Shown here: one piece after another, positions 45,155 through 54,882 of the stretch | Layout of the letters: each line of letters opens with the position of its first letter | Numbering within the stretch: the stretch's first letter is position 1 | NCBI RefSeq assembly: GCF_010686765.1 | Contig: NZ_JAAGWF010000009.1 | Span: 186,001 to 250,000 of the forward strand | DNA length: 64,000 bases | Direction of reading: 5' to 3' | Origin: Geodermatophilus sabuli | Lineage (GTDB): Bacteria > Actinomycetota > Actinomycetes > Mycobacteriales > Geodermatophilaceae | Position numbers and translations under genes: made by a program | The notes under the pieces: model-generated | The model's database searches: none | What the model saw: only the letters and a program-made list of their open reading frames with translations | What the model was told of the DNA's origin: nothing

Positions 45155-45255
45155 GACGCCTCCTCAGGCATGAAGGACCGCTTCGCGTGCGGCAGTCACC
45201 CAGGCGCGGGGGCAGAGCGTCGTTCGGTACGGACCGCGCCCGAGAGATTGCTGCC

Positions 45256-45365
45256 CGTCACCCGATCGGGGCAAGCACCGAAGATCACGACGGAACGGCG
45301 GACCGTCATGCCCTCACGCTCAGTGAGGAGATCTCTCTCTGCGTCACCCGATTGGGTGGCGCGCG
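45256..45365. promoter_or_regulatory. Direct repeats of CGTCACCCGAT(C/T)GGG, possible operators
   Basis: CGTCACCCGATCGGG (45256-45270) and CGTCACCCGATTGGG (45342-45356) are 14/15 identical, 86 nt apart. The second is part of a near palindrome GCGTCACCCGATTGGGTGGCGC. They lie in the divergent region between the peptide gene and the TadE/G-like gene. The binding protein is unknown. Otherwise 45155-45426 contains no gene that I can support. Confidence 0.4.
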
Positions 45366-45426
45366 TGCTCCGGGAGGCGCCAGGGACGCCTGGGACCTGG
45401 CGTGTCCGGCCCCCGCGCGTCGGCCC

Positions 45427-45512
45427 GGGTCCACAGCCGCCACCGCGCGGGTCCGGGGGGCTGCCGGTCGCGTCCACAGCCGTCCACATCCCCCGGTCCA
45501 CAGGTCGTGGAC
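45427..45512 (+). promoter_or_regulatory. Cluster of DnaA-box-like GTCCACA motifs
   Basis: GTCCACA occurs at 45429-45435, 45472-45478, 45482-45488 and 45496-45502, with an inverted GTGGAC at 45507-45512. The actinobacterial DnaA box is TTGTCCACA, and these keep its TCCACA core with weaker first bases. The cluster ends 28 nt before the TadE/G-like gene and runs up to its -10. Confidence 0.45.
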
Positions 45513-45540
45513 GGCCGCGGCCGGCCCCTACGCTGCCCGG

Positions 45541-45969
45541 GTGCACGGGGACGCCCACGGCGAGCGCGGCTCGACACTGCCGCTGGTCCTCGTGTGCTGG
45601 CTGGTGGCGGCACTCATGGCGTTCGGGGCGATCGCGGCCTCCGACGCCTTCCTGGAGCAGCAGCGGGTGCAGTCGGACTGCGACGGCGCGGCGCTCGCGG
45701 CGGCCAACGCCACCGACGAGGCGGCGCTCTACCGCCAGGGGGTCGGGACGACACTGCCGCTCACCCGCGCCAGCACCGCCGCTGCCGTCGCCGACCAGCT
45801 CGCCGACGCCGGGACGCTGCTGGACGCCTGGTCCACCGAGACCGACGGCGTCGAGGTCACGGTGCGGTGCACGCGACAGACCGAGATCGCCTTCGGCTGG
45901 CTGTTCCTCGCCGGCCGGCCGCTGGAGCGCACCGCGCTGGCGAGCGCCCGGGCGCCCACCGGCCCCTGA
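45541..45969 (+). CDS. Small TadE/TadG-like pilus or secretion-associated membrane protein
   Basis: 142 aa from the GTG at 45541, which sits exactly 6 nt after a TACGCT -10 box (45529-45534), the layout of a leaderless mRNA. Residues 9-36 (RGSTLPLVLVCWLVAALMAFGAIAAS) form one N-terminal membrane helix with a Gly-Ser before it, as in TadE/TadG-type pseudopilins. The rest (SDAFLEQQRVQSDCDGAALAAANA and after) resembles the Flp-pilus TadE/G-like or Rv3660-type helicase-linked proteins of actinobacteria. Other tad genes are not in the window. Role in pilus or secretion is by analogy. Confidence 0.65.
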   Translation: MHGDAHGERGSTLPLVLVCWLVAALMAFGAIAASDAFLEQQRVQSDCDGAALAAANATDEAALYRQGVGTTLPLTRASTAAAVADQLADAGTLLDAWSTETDGVEVTVRCTRQTEIAFGWLFLAGRPLERTALASARAPTGP

Positions 45970-45990
45970 GCCACCCGGCCCCGGGACGAG

Positions 45991-46025
45991 GACGGCCCCC
46001 GACCTCGTCGAGGTCGGGGGCCGTC
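45991..46025. terminator. Terminator between the TadE/G-like gene and tRNA-Tyr
   Basis: A perfect 16-bp stem (45991-46006 with 46010-46025) and a 3-nt loop, GACGGCCCCCGACCTC and its complement. It lies between converging genes and can serve both. Confidence 0.8.
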
Positions 46026-46037
46026 GCGTACCGGGTG

Positions 46038-46119
46038 TGGCGGGTGAAGGATTCGAACCTTCGTAGGCTAAGCCGACGGATTTACAGTCCGCTCCCATTG
46101 GCCACTCGGGCAACCCGCC
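46038..46119 (-). tRNA. tyrT: tRNA-Tyr (GTA anticodon)
   Basis: Class II tRNA of 82 nt. Acceptor GGCGGGT/ACCCGCC, anticodon arm GGACT-GTA-AATCC (anticodon GTA), a long variable arm GTCGGCTTAGCCTAC, T arm GAAGG-TTCGAAT-CCTTC and discriminator A. CCA is not encoded. Confidence 0.93.
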
Positions 46120-46222
46120 GTGGTGGTACCGCTGGAGCGTACAAGACGACGGCGACCGGCCTCCCCGGTGTCCCGCACGCGGGGACCGGCAGCCGGCCGG
46201 CCGACGAGAGGAGACACCGGAC

Positions 46223-46714
46223 ATGGCCGACTCGTCCTTCGACGTGGTGAGCAAGGTCGACCGCCAGGAGGTGGACAACGCCCTCAACCAGGCCGCGAAG
46301 GAGCTCTCGCAGCGCTTCGACTTCCGGGGCACCAACGCGACGATCTCCTGGGCCGGCGAGGAGGGCGTCAGCCTCACCGCCGACACCGAGGAGCGGGTGG
46401 CCGCGGCGCTGGAGGTGTTCAAGGAGAAGCTGATCAAGCGCGGCATCTCGCTCAAGGCGCTGGACGCCGACGAGCCGCAGTCCTCCGGCCGCAGCTACAA
46501 GATCTCCGCCCGCATCAAGCAGGGCATCGAGTCGGACAAGGCCAAGCAGATCGCCAAGCTCATCCGGGACGAGGGCCCCAAGGGCGTGCAGGCCCAGATC
46601 CAGGGCGACCAGCTGCGGGTCAGCGGCAAGAAGCGGGACGACCTGCAGGCGGTCCAGCAGCTGCTCAAGGGCGCGGACCTCGACGTCGCCCTGCAGTTCG
46701 ACAACTACCGGTGA
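46223..46714 (+). CDS. yajQ: YajQ/UPF0234 family nucleotide-binding protein
   Basis: Small two-domain protein of the YajQ family. Some members bind cyclic di-GMP and act on transcription, and others bind tRNA or GTP. 163 aa, starting [20 protein letters not shown], with conserved [12 protein letters not shown] and [29 protein letters not shown] (described in parts) and the C-terminal [10 protein letters not shown]. The length matches the family exactly. AGAGGAG precedes the ATG. It is close to the GGDEF/EAL gene, so c-di-GMP signalling is plausible but not shown. Confidence 0.93.
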   Translation: MADSSFDVVSKVDRQEVDNALNQAAKELSQRFDFRGTNATISWAGEEGVSLTADTEERVAAALEVFKEKLIKRGISLKALDADEPQSSGRSYKISARIKQGIESDKAKQIAKLIRDEGPKGVQAQIQGDQLRVSGKKRDDLQAVQQLLKGADLDVALQFDNYR

Positions 46715-46717
46715 CGT

Positions 46718-46775
46718 GCCGGCCCCCTCGCAGGGGCCCCTCCCCGAGGAACGAGGGGTGGAGGCGGGGGGGCCG
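46718..46775. terminator. GC palindrome between yajQ and htpX
   Basis: A nested imperfect hairpin in the 66 nt between the converging stops of yajQ and htpX (for example CCCCTCCCCG with CGAGGGGTGG, and an outer GGCCCCCTC arm with GGGGGGGCC). Palindrome-family style. Confidence 0.5.
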
Positions 46776-46780
46776 TCACG

Positions 46781-47656
46781 TCAGCGCTGGTCGAGTTCCC
46801 GTGCCATGCCCTCCAGCCGGGCGATGCGCTCGGGCATCGGCGGGTGGGTGGCGAACAGCGACGCCAGTCCCTGGCCGCGGAACGGGTTGGCGATCATCAG
46901 GTGGCTCTGGGTCACCAGGCGGTCCTCCTGCGGCAGTGGCCGGGCCGACGTCCCCGCAGCGATCTTGGCGAGGGCGGCGGCCAGCGCGCGCGGGTCCTGC
47001 GACAGCGCCGCACCGGAGGCGTCGGCCTGGAACTCGCGGCTCCGGCTGACCGCCATCTGCACCAGTCCGGCCGCGAGCGGGCCGAGGACGACCAGCAGGA
47101 GGCTCCCCAGCGCGTTGCCGCCGCCGCGGTCGTCGGAGCGGCCTCCGAACAGGGAGGCGAACATCGCCAGGTGGGCCAGGTAGGTCACGACGGTGGCCAT
47201 GGCCCCGGCGACGGAGCTGATCAGGATGTCGCGGTTGTAGACGTGCGAGAGCTCGTGGGCCAGGACGCCCCGCAGCTCCCGGCGGTCGAGCAGTTCCAGG
47301 ACGCCCTGGGTGACGCACACGGCCGCGTTGCGCGGGTTGCGGCCGGTCGCGAAGGCGTTGGGCTGGTCGGTGGGGCTCACGTAGAGCCGGGGCATCGGCT
47401 GCCGGGCCGCGGTGGCCAGCTCGCGGACCATCGCGTACAGCTGCGGCGCCTGCGTCTCGGTGACCGGGAAGGCCCGCATGGCACGCAGCGCCAGGGTGTC
47501 GGACCTCAGGTAGGCGAACCCGTTGACCCCCAGGGCGACCACGAGCGCGACCAGCAGGCCACCGCGACCACCGATGAGCGCGCCGGCGGCGAGGATGAGC
47601 CCGCCCATGAGACCGAGGAGCAGGGCGGTCTTCACCCCGTTGTTCCAGCGCTGCAC
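46781..47656 (-). CDS. htpX: Zinc metalloprotease HtpX, membrane stress protease
   Basis: Membrane protease that degrades misfolded membrane proteins with FtsH in other bacteria. 291 aa from the GTG at 47656 ([19 protein letters not shown]); the in-frame extension to 48244 reads through korA's upstream region on the other strand and is rejected. Four membrane segments at about residues 8-28, 33-50, 147-167 and 182-203. The zinc site is HELSH (134-138) with E208 (REFQADASG). The weak ribosome site suggests the start may need checking. Divergent from korA. Confidence 0.9.
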   Translation of the reverse strand: MQRWNNGVKTALLLGLMGGLILAAGALIGGRGGLLVALVVALGVNGFAYLRSDTLALRAMRAFPVTETQAPQLYAMVRELATAARQPMPRLYVSPTDQPNAFATGRNPRNAAVCVTQGVLELLDRRELRGVLAHELSHVYNRDILISSVAGAMATVVTYLAHLAMFASLFGGRSDDRGGGNALGSLLLVVLGPLAAGLVQMAVSRSREFQADASGAALSQDPRALAAALAKIAAGTSARPLPQEDRLVTQSHLMIANPFRGQGLASLFATHPPMPERIARLEGMARELDQR

Positions 47657-47852
47657 GCCCGACCAACGGAACTCCCGCGGGCGCCGTTCCCGGCCGCGCG
47701 GAGCGCTGGGACCACGGTCACGGAATGCGCCCGCCGGGCACGGGGTTGCTCGAACCAGGTGCCGGGGCCCCCGGTCTTTCTCGCTGTGATCCCCGCCATG
47801 CGACCACGGGTGGTACAGCCACGTAACCTCGGCCGGTGGAGGTAGACCACTG

Positions 47853-49798
<1,946 letters not shown>

Positions 49799-49802
<4 letters not shown>

Positions 49803-50890
49803 CCACCGTCGAACTCGGCATGCCCGCAGAGGGCCCCATCGCCGACGCCATCGCGGCCTCGGTCGAGACGCAGGGCGAGAAGCAGACAGTCCTCAAGGCC
49901 AAGGACATGAAGACCGACCAGGAGGTGCGCTGGTGCCCCGGGTGCGGTGACTACGTCATCCTCAACGCGGTCCAGAGCTTCCTGCCCAGCCTCGGCATCG
50001 CCCGCGAGGACATGGTCATCGTGTCGGGCATCGGCTGCTCGTCGCGTTTCCCGTACTACATGAACACCTACGGGATGCACTCGATCCACGGCCGCGCCCC
50101 GGCGATCGCGACCGGCCTGGCCGCCTCCCGCCCGGACCTGTCGGTGTGGGTGGTCACCGGGGACGGCGACGCGCTGTCCATCGGCGGCAACCACCTGATC
50201 CACACGCTGCGCCGCAACGTGAACATGACGATCCTGCTGTTCAACAACCGGATCTACGGGCTCACCAAGGGCCAGTACTCGCCCACCAGCGAGGTCGGGA
50301 AGGTCACCAAGTCCACCCCGATGGGCTCGCTGGACCACCCGTTCAACCCGGTGTCGCTGGCGCTGGGCGCCGACGCGACGTTCGTCGGGCGGGCGATGGA
50401 CTCCGACCGCAAGGGGCTGACCGACGTGCTGCGGCAGGCCGCCGAGCACCAGGGCACCTCGCTGGTGGAGATCTACCAGAACTGCAACATCTTCAACGAC
50501 GGTGCGTTCGACCTGCTCAAGGACCCGACCACCGGCCCCATGTGGAGCATCCCCCTGGAGCACGGCAAGCCGCTGGTGTTCGGCCCGGACGGCGCCTCGT
50601 GCGTGGTCCGTGACGAGTCCGGTGGGCTGCGGATCGCCGAGACCAACCAGGTCGACGCCGCCGAGATCGTCGTCCACGACGTCACCCGGCAGGACCCGTC
50701 CTACGCCTTCGCGCTGTCCCGGCTGTCCAGCCAGGACCTCCGGTACACCCCCATGGGCGTGTTCCGGGCGGTCCAGAAGCCGACCTACGACGCGATGATG
50801 GCCGAGCAGCTCGACGAGGCCCGGACGTCGTCCCCGGCCGACCTCGACGCCATCCTGACCGGCGCCGACACCTGGACGGTCAGCGCCTGA
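49799..50890 (+). CDS. korB: 2-oxoglutarate:ferredoxin oxidoreductase subunit beta
   Basis: TPP- and iron-sulfur-containing catalytic subunit. 363 aa from the ATG at 49799, overlapping the korA stop by 4 nt (ATGA), with GGAGGGG upstream. The cluster ligands are C46 and C49 (RWCPGCGDY) and C80, with a fourth Cys in YQNCNIF. The TPP-binding GDGDALSIGGNH begins at 121 and ends near LLFNN at 146-150. The electron acceptor ferredoxin is not encoded in this window. The start at 49145 seen in an alternative frame is not used. Confidence 0.95.
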
Positions 50891-50904
50891 CCGTCGGACC
50901 CACC

Positions 50905-50943
50905 GCAGCGGCCGGGGAGCGTTCACCGCTCCCCGGCCGCTGC
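50905..50943. terminator. Terminator between korB and the sugar dehydrogenase gene
   Basis: A perfect 17-bp stem, GCAGCGGCCGGGGAGCG (50905-50921) and its complement (50927-50943), with a 5-nt loop TTCAC. It lies between converging genes. Confidence 0.85.
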
Positions 50944-50983
50944 GCTGTCGTGGAGGTGCGGCCCGGACCCGTCCGGCGGCGTG

Positions 50984-52189
50984 TCAGCCCGGCGTGACCC
51001 GCAGCAGGACGTCGTCGTCGCCGTTGTCGGTGGTGACGTAGAGGGCGCCGTCGGTGCCCAGCTGCACGGTCCGGATCCGGCCGTACGTGCCGTCGAGCTC
51101 CGGCAGCCGGAACTGCTCGAGCAGGGCGCCGTCCTCCCCGACCCGGAGCGCCAGCACGCCCTCGTCCTTCTGGACGCCGAGCAGCAGCAGCCCGTCGTAG
51201 GCACCCCAGGCCTCCCCGGCGAGGAAGGTGGCGCCGGAGACGGCGATCGTGGGGTCGCCCGAGGCCCAGGTCGCCGGCAGCACGTCGGGCAGGGCCGGAT
51301 CGGTCATCGGCACCCGCTCGTCGTACCCGCCGTCCCCCGCCGGGTCGTAGCCGCCGTTGCCGCCGGCCTGCAGCAGGGTGACCTCGTCGTCGCGGTCGGT
51401 GCCCTGTTCGGCGGCGTACACCTGGCCGGACCCCGGGCGGACCGCCAGCCCCTGCACGTTGCGGTGGCCGTAGGTCCACGCGAACGCGGCGGCGCCGGGC
51501 CGGTCGGCGAACGGGTTGCCCGCCGCGGGAGCCCCCGTCCCCGGATCGATCCGCAGCACCTTGCCCGCCAGCGTGGCGAGGTCCTGGGGGTTGGTGCCGA
51601 CGGCGTTGTCCCCGGTGGAGACCAGCAGGGCGCCCGAGGGGTCGACGCGGAGCCGGCACCCGCCGTGGCGCCCCGTGCGTTCGTTGACCGGGATGCCGGC
51701 CAGCAGCGGATCGGCCACCCGGGTGGCCGTGCGCCACCCGGCGTCCACGGTCCAGGCGACCACCACGATCGACCGGTCGCCGCCGTCCTGACGGCCCTGG
51801 CAGGTGTAGAAGCGGCGGTTCTGCCCGAACCCCGGGTCGAGCGTGAGTCCCATGAGGCCGGTCTCCCCGGTGGCGAACAGGTCGTCGAAGTCGGCCGCCA
51901 CCTCCTGCACGGTGCCGTCGGGCAGGACGGCGGTCAGGCCGCCGCCGCGCTCGTCGAGCAGCAGGGTCCCGTCCGGGGCCTGGGCGACGTCCCACGGGTG
52001 GTCCAGCCCGTCGGCGAGGACGTCGACGGTCAGCGCCGGCACGACCGGGGGGGTCGCAGCCGCGGGCGGGGGGACCGACGGTGTCCGGGTGGCGGCCGAG
52101 GACGGCGGCGGCTGCTGCTCAGGCGTCCCGCTGCAGGCGGTCACGAGCAGGACGGCCGCCATGCAGCAGGAGGACCTCGCCCCCCTCAC
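50984..52189 (-). CDS. PQQ-type (GSDH-like) sugar dehydrogenase lipoprotein
   Basis: Predicted membrane-anchored soluble-glucose-dehydrogenase-type beta-propeller that oxidises a sugar with PQQ or a similar cofactor. Taken from the GTG at 52189 it is 401 aa and begins with two Arg, a short hydrophobic stretch and the lipobox VTAC (Cys about 19). The ATG at 52162 gives a signal peptide too short for lipoproteins, so I prefer the GTG; a further GTG at 52198 is possible. The propeller segments GLDHPWDVAQAPDGTLLLDERGG, HGGCRLRVDP, YGHRNVQGLAV and YGRIRTVQLGTDGALYVTT are typical. Pro/Ala-rich linker after the Cys. No PQQ-biosynthesis genes are in the window. Confidence 0.8.
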   Translation of the reverse strand: MRGARSSCCMAAVLLVTACSGTPEQQPPPSSAATRTPSVPPPAAATPPVVPALTVDVLADGLDHPWDVAQAPDGTLLLDERGGGLTAVLPDGTVQEVAADFDDLFATGETGLMGLTLDPGFGQNRRFYTCQGRQDGGDRSIVVVAWTVDAGWRTATRVADPLLAGIPVNERTGRHGGCRLRVDPSGALLVSTGDNAVGTNPQDLATLAGKVLRIDPGTGAPAAGNPFADRPGAAAFAWTYGHRNVQGLAVRPGSGQVYAAEQGTDRDDEVTLLQAGGNGGYDPAGDGGYDERVPMTDPALPDVLPATWASGDPTIAVSGATFLAGEAWGAYDGLLLLGVQKDEGVLALRVGEDGALLEQFRLPELDGTYGRIRTVQLGTDGALYVTTDNGDDDVLLRVTPG

Positions 52190-52258
52190 CCCTCGCACGC
52201 TCGGGGCGAGCCTCCGGACGAGGCCATGCCCGCGAGCGGTGGGGGGCATGGGGGTCCC
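52190..52258. repeat. Copy of the intergenic palindrome family
   Basis: CCCCTCGCACGCTCGG followed by GCGAGCCTCCGGACGAGG, then CCATGCCCGCGAGCGGTGGGGGGCATGG. Shares its first half with the 32.2-kb copy. It overlaps the predicted start region of the sugar dehydrogenase gene and follows the polyprenyl synthase stop. Confidence 0.5.
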
Positions 52259-52261
52259 TTC

Positions 52262-53320
52262 TCAACTCGTGCGCGTGACGACGTAGTCGCACAGGGCCGA
52301 CAGCGCCTCGCGGACCGGCCCCTCCGGGACGTCGGCCAGCAGCACCCGCGCCCGGTCGGCGTACTCCTCCAGCACCTCGGTGGCCCGCACGAGCGCGGTC
52401 GACGAGCGCAGCAGCTCCAGTGCCTCGGCGTGGTCGGCGTCGTCGGTGATCGGACCGGACACCAGCTCCCGCAACCGCTGCTCGGCCGGGTCCTCCCCGG
52501 CGAGGGCGAACAGCGCCGGCAGCGTGGCGATGCCCTCCCGCAGGTCGGTGCCCGGCGACTTCCCGGAGGCGCCGTCCCGGCTGACGATGTCGAGCAGGTC
52601 GTCGGACAGCTGGAAGGCGACCCCGACCTCCTCCGCGAACGCGGTCAGGGCGACGACCAGTGCGTCGTCCACCCCCGCGAACGAGGCGCCGAAGCGCGCC
52701 GAGGTGGCCACCAGCGAGCCGGTCTTGTCGGCCAGCACGTCGAGGTAGTGGGCGACCGGGTCGTCGCCGGGCCCGGCGCCGACGGTCTCCCGGATCTGCC
52801 CGGTGACCAGCCGCTCGAAGGTGCGGGCCTGGATGCGCACGGCCTCCGGGCCGAGGTCGGCGAGCAGGTCGGAGGCGCGGGCGAAGAGCAGGTCGCCGGT
52901 GAGGATGGCGATGCTGTTGGACCACCGGCTGTTGGCGCTGGGCGCCCCGCGCCGGACGACGGCCTCGTCCATGACGTCGTCGTGGTAGAGCGTGGCCAGG
53001 TGGGTGAGCTCGCAGACGACGGCGGCCTCGGTCACGCCGGGCGCGGACGGGTCCCCGAGCTCGGCGGCCAGCAGGGCGAGCAGCGGCCGGAACCGCTTCC
53101 CCCCGGCGGTCACCAGGTGCCCGGCGGCGTCGGCGATGAAGGCGTGGTCGCTGTGCACGGCGGCGCGCAGGGCGGCCTCGACCCGGGCCAGCCCGTCGGC
53201 CAGCCGGACGCCGAGATCGCCCTCGGGCAGCCACGGGCCGATCGTCGAGGCGGGGGTCGAGGTCCGCTGCCAGGTGTCGGCCGGGGTGTCCCCGTCGAGG
53301 GCGGCGCTGGCTCCGGTCAT
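52262..53320 (-). CDS. Trans-polyprenyl diphosphate synthase
   Basis: Makes a long-chain all-trans prenyl diphosphate, probably the menaquinone side chain. 352 aa from the ATG at 53320, whose A is the last base of the nuoN stop (TGATG); a TTG one codon earlier is also possible. Both aspartate-rich motifs are present: the first, LYHDDVMDEA (D114, D115, D118), and the second, LSDDLLDIV (D240, D241, D244). The GGKRFRP allylic-substrate segment is at 73-79. The first 25 residues are a Thr/Ser-rich extension. Encoded directly after the nuo genes, which fits a quinone-producing role; product length is not readable from sequence. Confidence 0.9.
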   Translation of the reverse strand: MTGASAALDGDTPADTWQRTSTPASTIGPWLPEGDLGVRLADGLARVEAALRAAVHSDHAFIADAAGHLVTAGGKRFRPLLALLAAELGDPSAPGVTEAAVVCELTHLATLYHDDVMDEAVVRRGAPSANSRWSNSIAILTGDLLFARASDLLADLGPEAVRIQARTFERLVTGQIRETVGAGPGDDPVAHYLDVLADKTGSLVATSARFGASFAGVDDALVVALTAFAEEVGVAFQLSDDLLDIVSRDGASGKSPGTDLREGIATLPALFALAGEDPAEQRLRELVSGPITDDADHAEALELLRSSTALVRATEVLEEYADRARVLLADVPEGPVREALSALCDYVVTRTS

Positions 53321-54882
53321 CAACCGACGAATCTAGCCGCCTGCTCGGCCAGATCGAGCACCGCCCCGGGGACGACGCCGAGCACGACGGTCGCGGTGAC
53401 CGTCACGGCGAGCACGATCGTGGTGGGCAGGCCGGGGACGCCGACCGTCGGGCCGTCGGCGGCGGGCTCGGAGAAGTACATGAGCACCAGGACCCGCAGG
53501 TAGTAGAACGCCGCCACCGCGCTGGCCAGCAGGGCCACCACCACGAGCGGCCAGGCGCCGTCGTCGATCGCGGCCCGGAAGACGGCGAACTTGCCGGTGA
53601 ACCCGCTCGTCAGCGGGATGCCGGCGAGCGCCAGCAGGAACAGACCCATGACCGCCGCGGTCAGCGGCGAGCGCCGGGCCAGGCCGGCCCACTGCGACAG
53701 GTGGGTGGCCTCGCCGTCCCCGTCGCGGACCAGGGTGAGCACCGCGAAGGCGCCGAGCGTGGTGAGGCCGTAGGCGAGCAGGTAGAACATCGTGCCGCCG
53801 AGGCCCGAGCTCTGGCCGTCGGCACCGCCGCCGAAGCCGATGACGCCGGTCAGCAGGAAGCCCGCGTGCGCGATCGAGGAGTAGGCCAGCATCCGCTTGA
53901 GGTCGGTCTGGGTGAGCCCGAGGACCGCGCCCACCACCATCGACACGATCGCGATGCCGTAGACCAGCGGCCGCCACGTCCACTCGCTGGTGCCGAAGGC
54001 GACGTAGAGCAGCCGCAGGATCGCGCCGAACGCGGCGACCTTGGTGCAGGCGGCCATGAAGGCGGTGACCGGCGTGGGGGCGCCCTGGTACACGTCCGGC
54101 GTCCAGGCGTGGAAGGGGGCGACGCTGGCCTTGAACATCAGGCCCACGATCAGCAGCGCCAGGCCGAGGACGAGGAGGACGTCGGTGCCGCCGGCGCCGG
54201 CGGACTCCCGGATGTCGGAGAACCGGATGCTGCCCGTCGACCCGTAGACCAGGGCCAGCCCGTAGAGGAAGAACGCCGAGGCGAAGGCGCCCAGCAGGAA
54301 GTACTTGACCGCCGCCTCCTGCGAGAGCAGCCGCCGGCGCCGGGCCAGGCCGCAGATCAGGTACAGCGGCAGGCTGAGCACCTCGAGCGCGACGAACATG
54401 ATCAGCAGGTCGTTCGACGCGACGAACAGCATCATGCCGCCGATCGCGAAGGTCGCCAGCGGATAGACCTCGGTCTGCACCCGCTCGGCGGTGAGCAGCT
54501 CCCGGTCCCGCGGGCTGCCGGCGGGCACGGCCGCGGCCGCCACGAACGTCGACCGGGCCGGGTCCAGCGCGCGTTCGGCGAACAGCAGGATCGAGAGCGC
54601 ACCCAGGCCGGCGATGGTGGCCTGCAGGAAGATCGCCGCGCCGTCGACGGCCAGCGCGCCGGCGGCGGTGACCGTCCGGTCCCCGGCCAGCAGCAGGGTG
54701 GTGACCAGCCCGCCCAGGGTGCCGACGAGGGCGACGGCGACCTGCACCGGGTGGCGGACGTCCCGGGGCGCGAACGCCTCGACCAGGACGCCGATGCACG
54801 CGGCGCCGAACACGAACAGGAGCGGCGCCAGGGCGCCCAGCGAGAGGCTGGGTGCCTGGATCGCGTCGGCCGCGGTGAGCAT
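53320..54882 (-). CDS. nuoN: NADH-quinone oxidoreductase subunit N
   Basis: Antiporter-like proton-pumping subunit of complex I. 520 aa, about 14 membrane helices, with the conserved Lys in helix 7 region (SLLFMFKASVAPFHAWTPDVY region, seen here as MFKASVAPFHAWTPDVYQGA). The ATG at 54882 overlaps the nuoM stop (TGATG), and its own stop overlaps the prenyl synthase start. Confidence 0.95.
   Translation of the reverse strand: MLTAADAIQAPSLSLGALAPLLFVFGAACIGVLVEAFAPRDVRHPVQVAVALVGTLGGLVTTLLLAGDRTVTAAGALAVDGAAIFLQATIAGLGALSILLFAERALDPARSTFVAAAAVPAGSPRDRELLTAERVQTEVYPLATFAIGGMMLFVASNDLLIMFVALEVLSLPLYLICGLARRRRLLSQEAAVKYFLLGAFASAFFLYGLALVYGSTGSIRFSDIRESAGAGGTDVLLVLGLALLIVGLMFKASVAPFHAWTPDVYQGAPTPVTAFMAACTKVAAFGAILRLLYVAFGTSEWTWRPLVYGIAIVSMVVGAVLGLTQTDLKRMLAYSSIAHAGFLLTGVIGFGGGADGQSSGLGGTMFYLLAYGLTTLGAFAVLTLVRDGDGEATHLSQWAGLARRSPLTAAVMGLFLLALAGIPLTSGFTGKFAVFRAAIDDGAWPLVVVALLASAVAAFYYLRVLVLMYFSEPAADGPTVGVPGLPTTIVLAVTVTATVVLGVVPGAVLDLAEQAARFVG

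Noticed and set aside
45155-45540. A riboswitch for cyclic di-GMP or other ligand
   Set aside because: I could not find the conserved core of the known c-di-GMP, c-di-AMP or other common riboswitches by eye. The region instead holds GTCCACA motifs and operator-like repeats.
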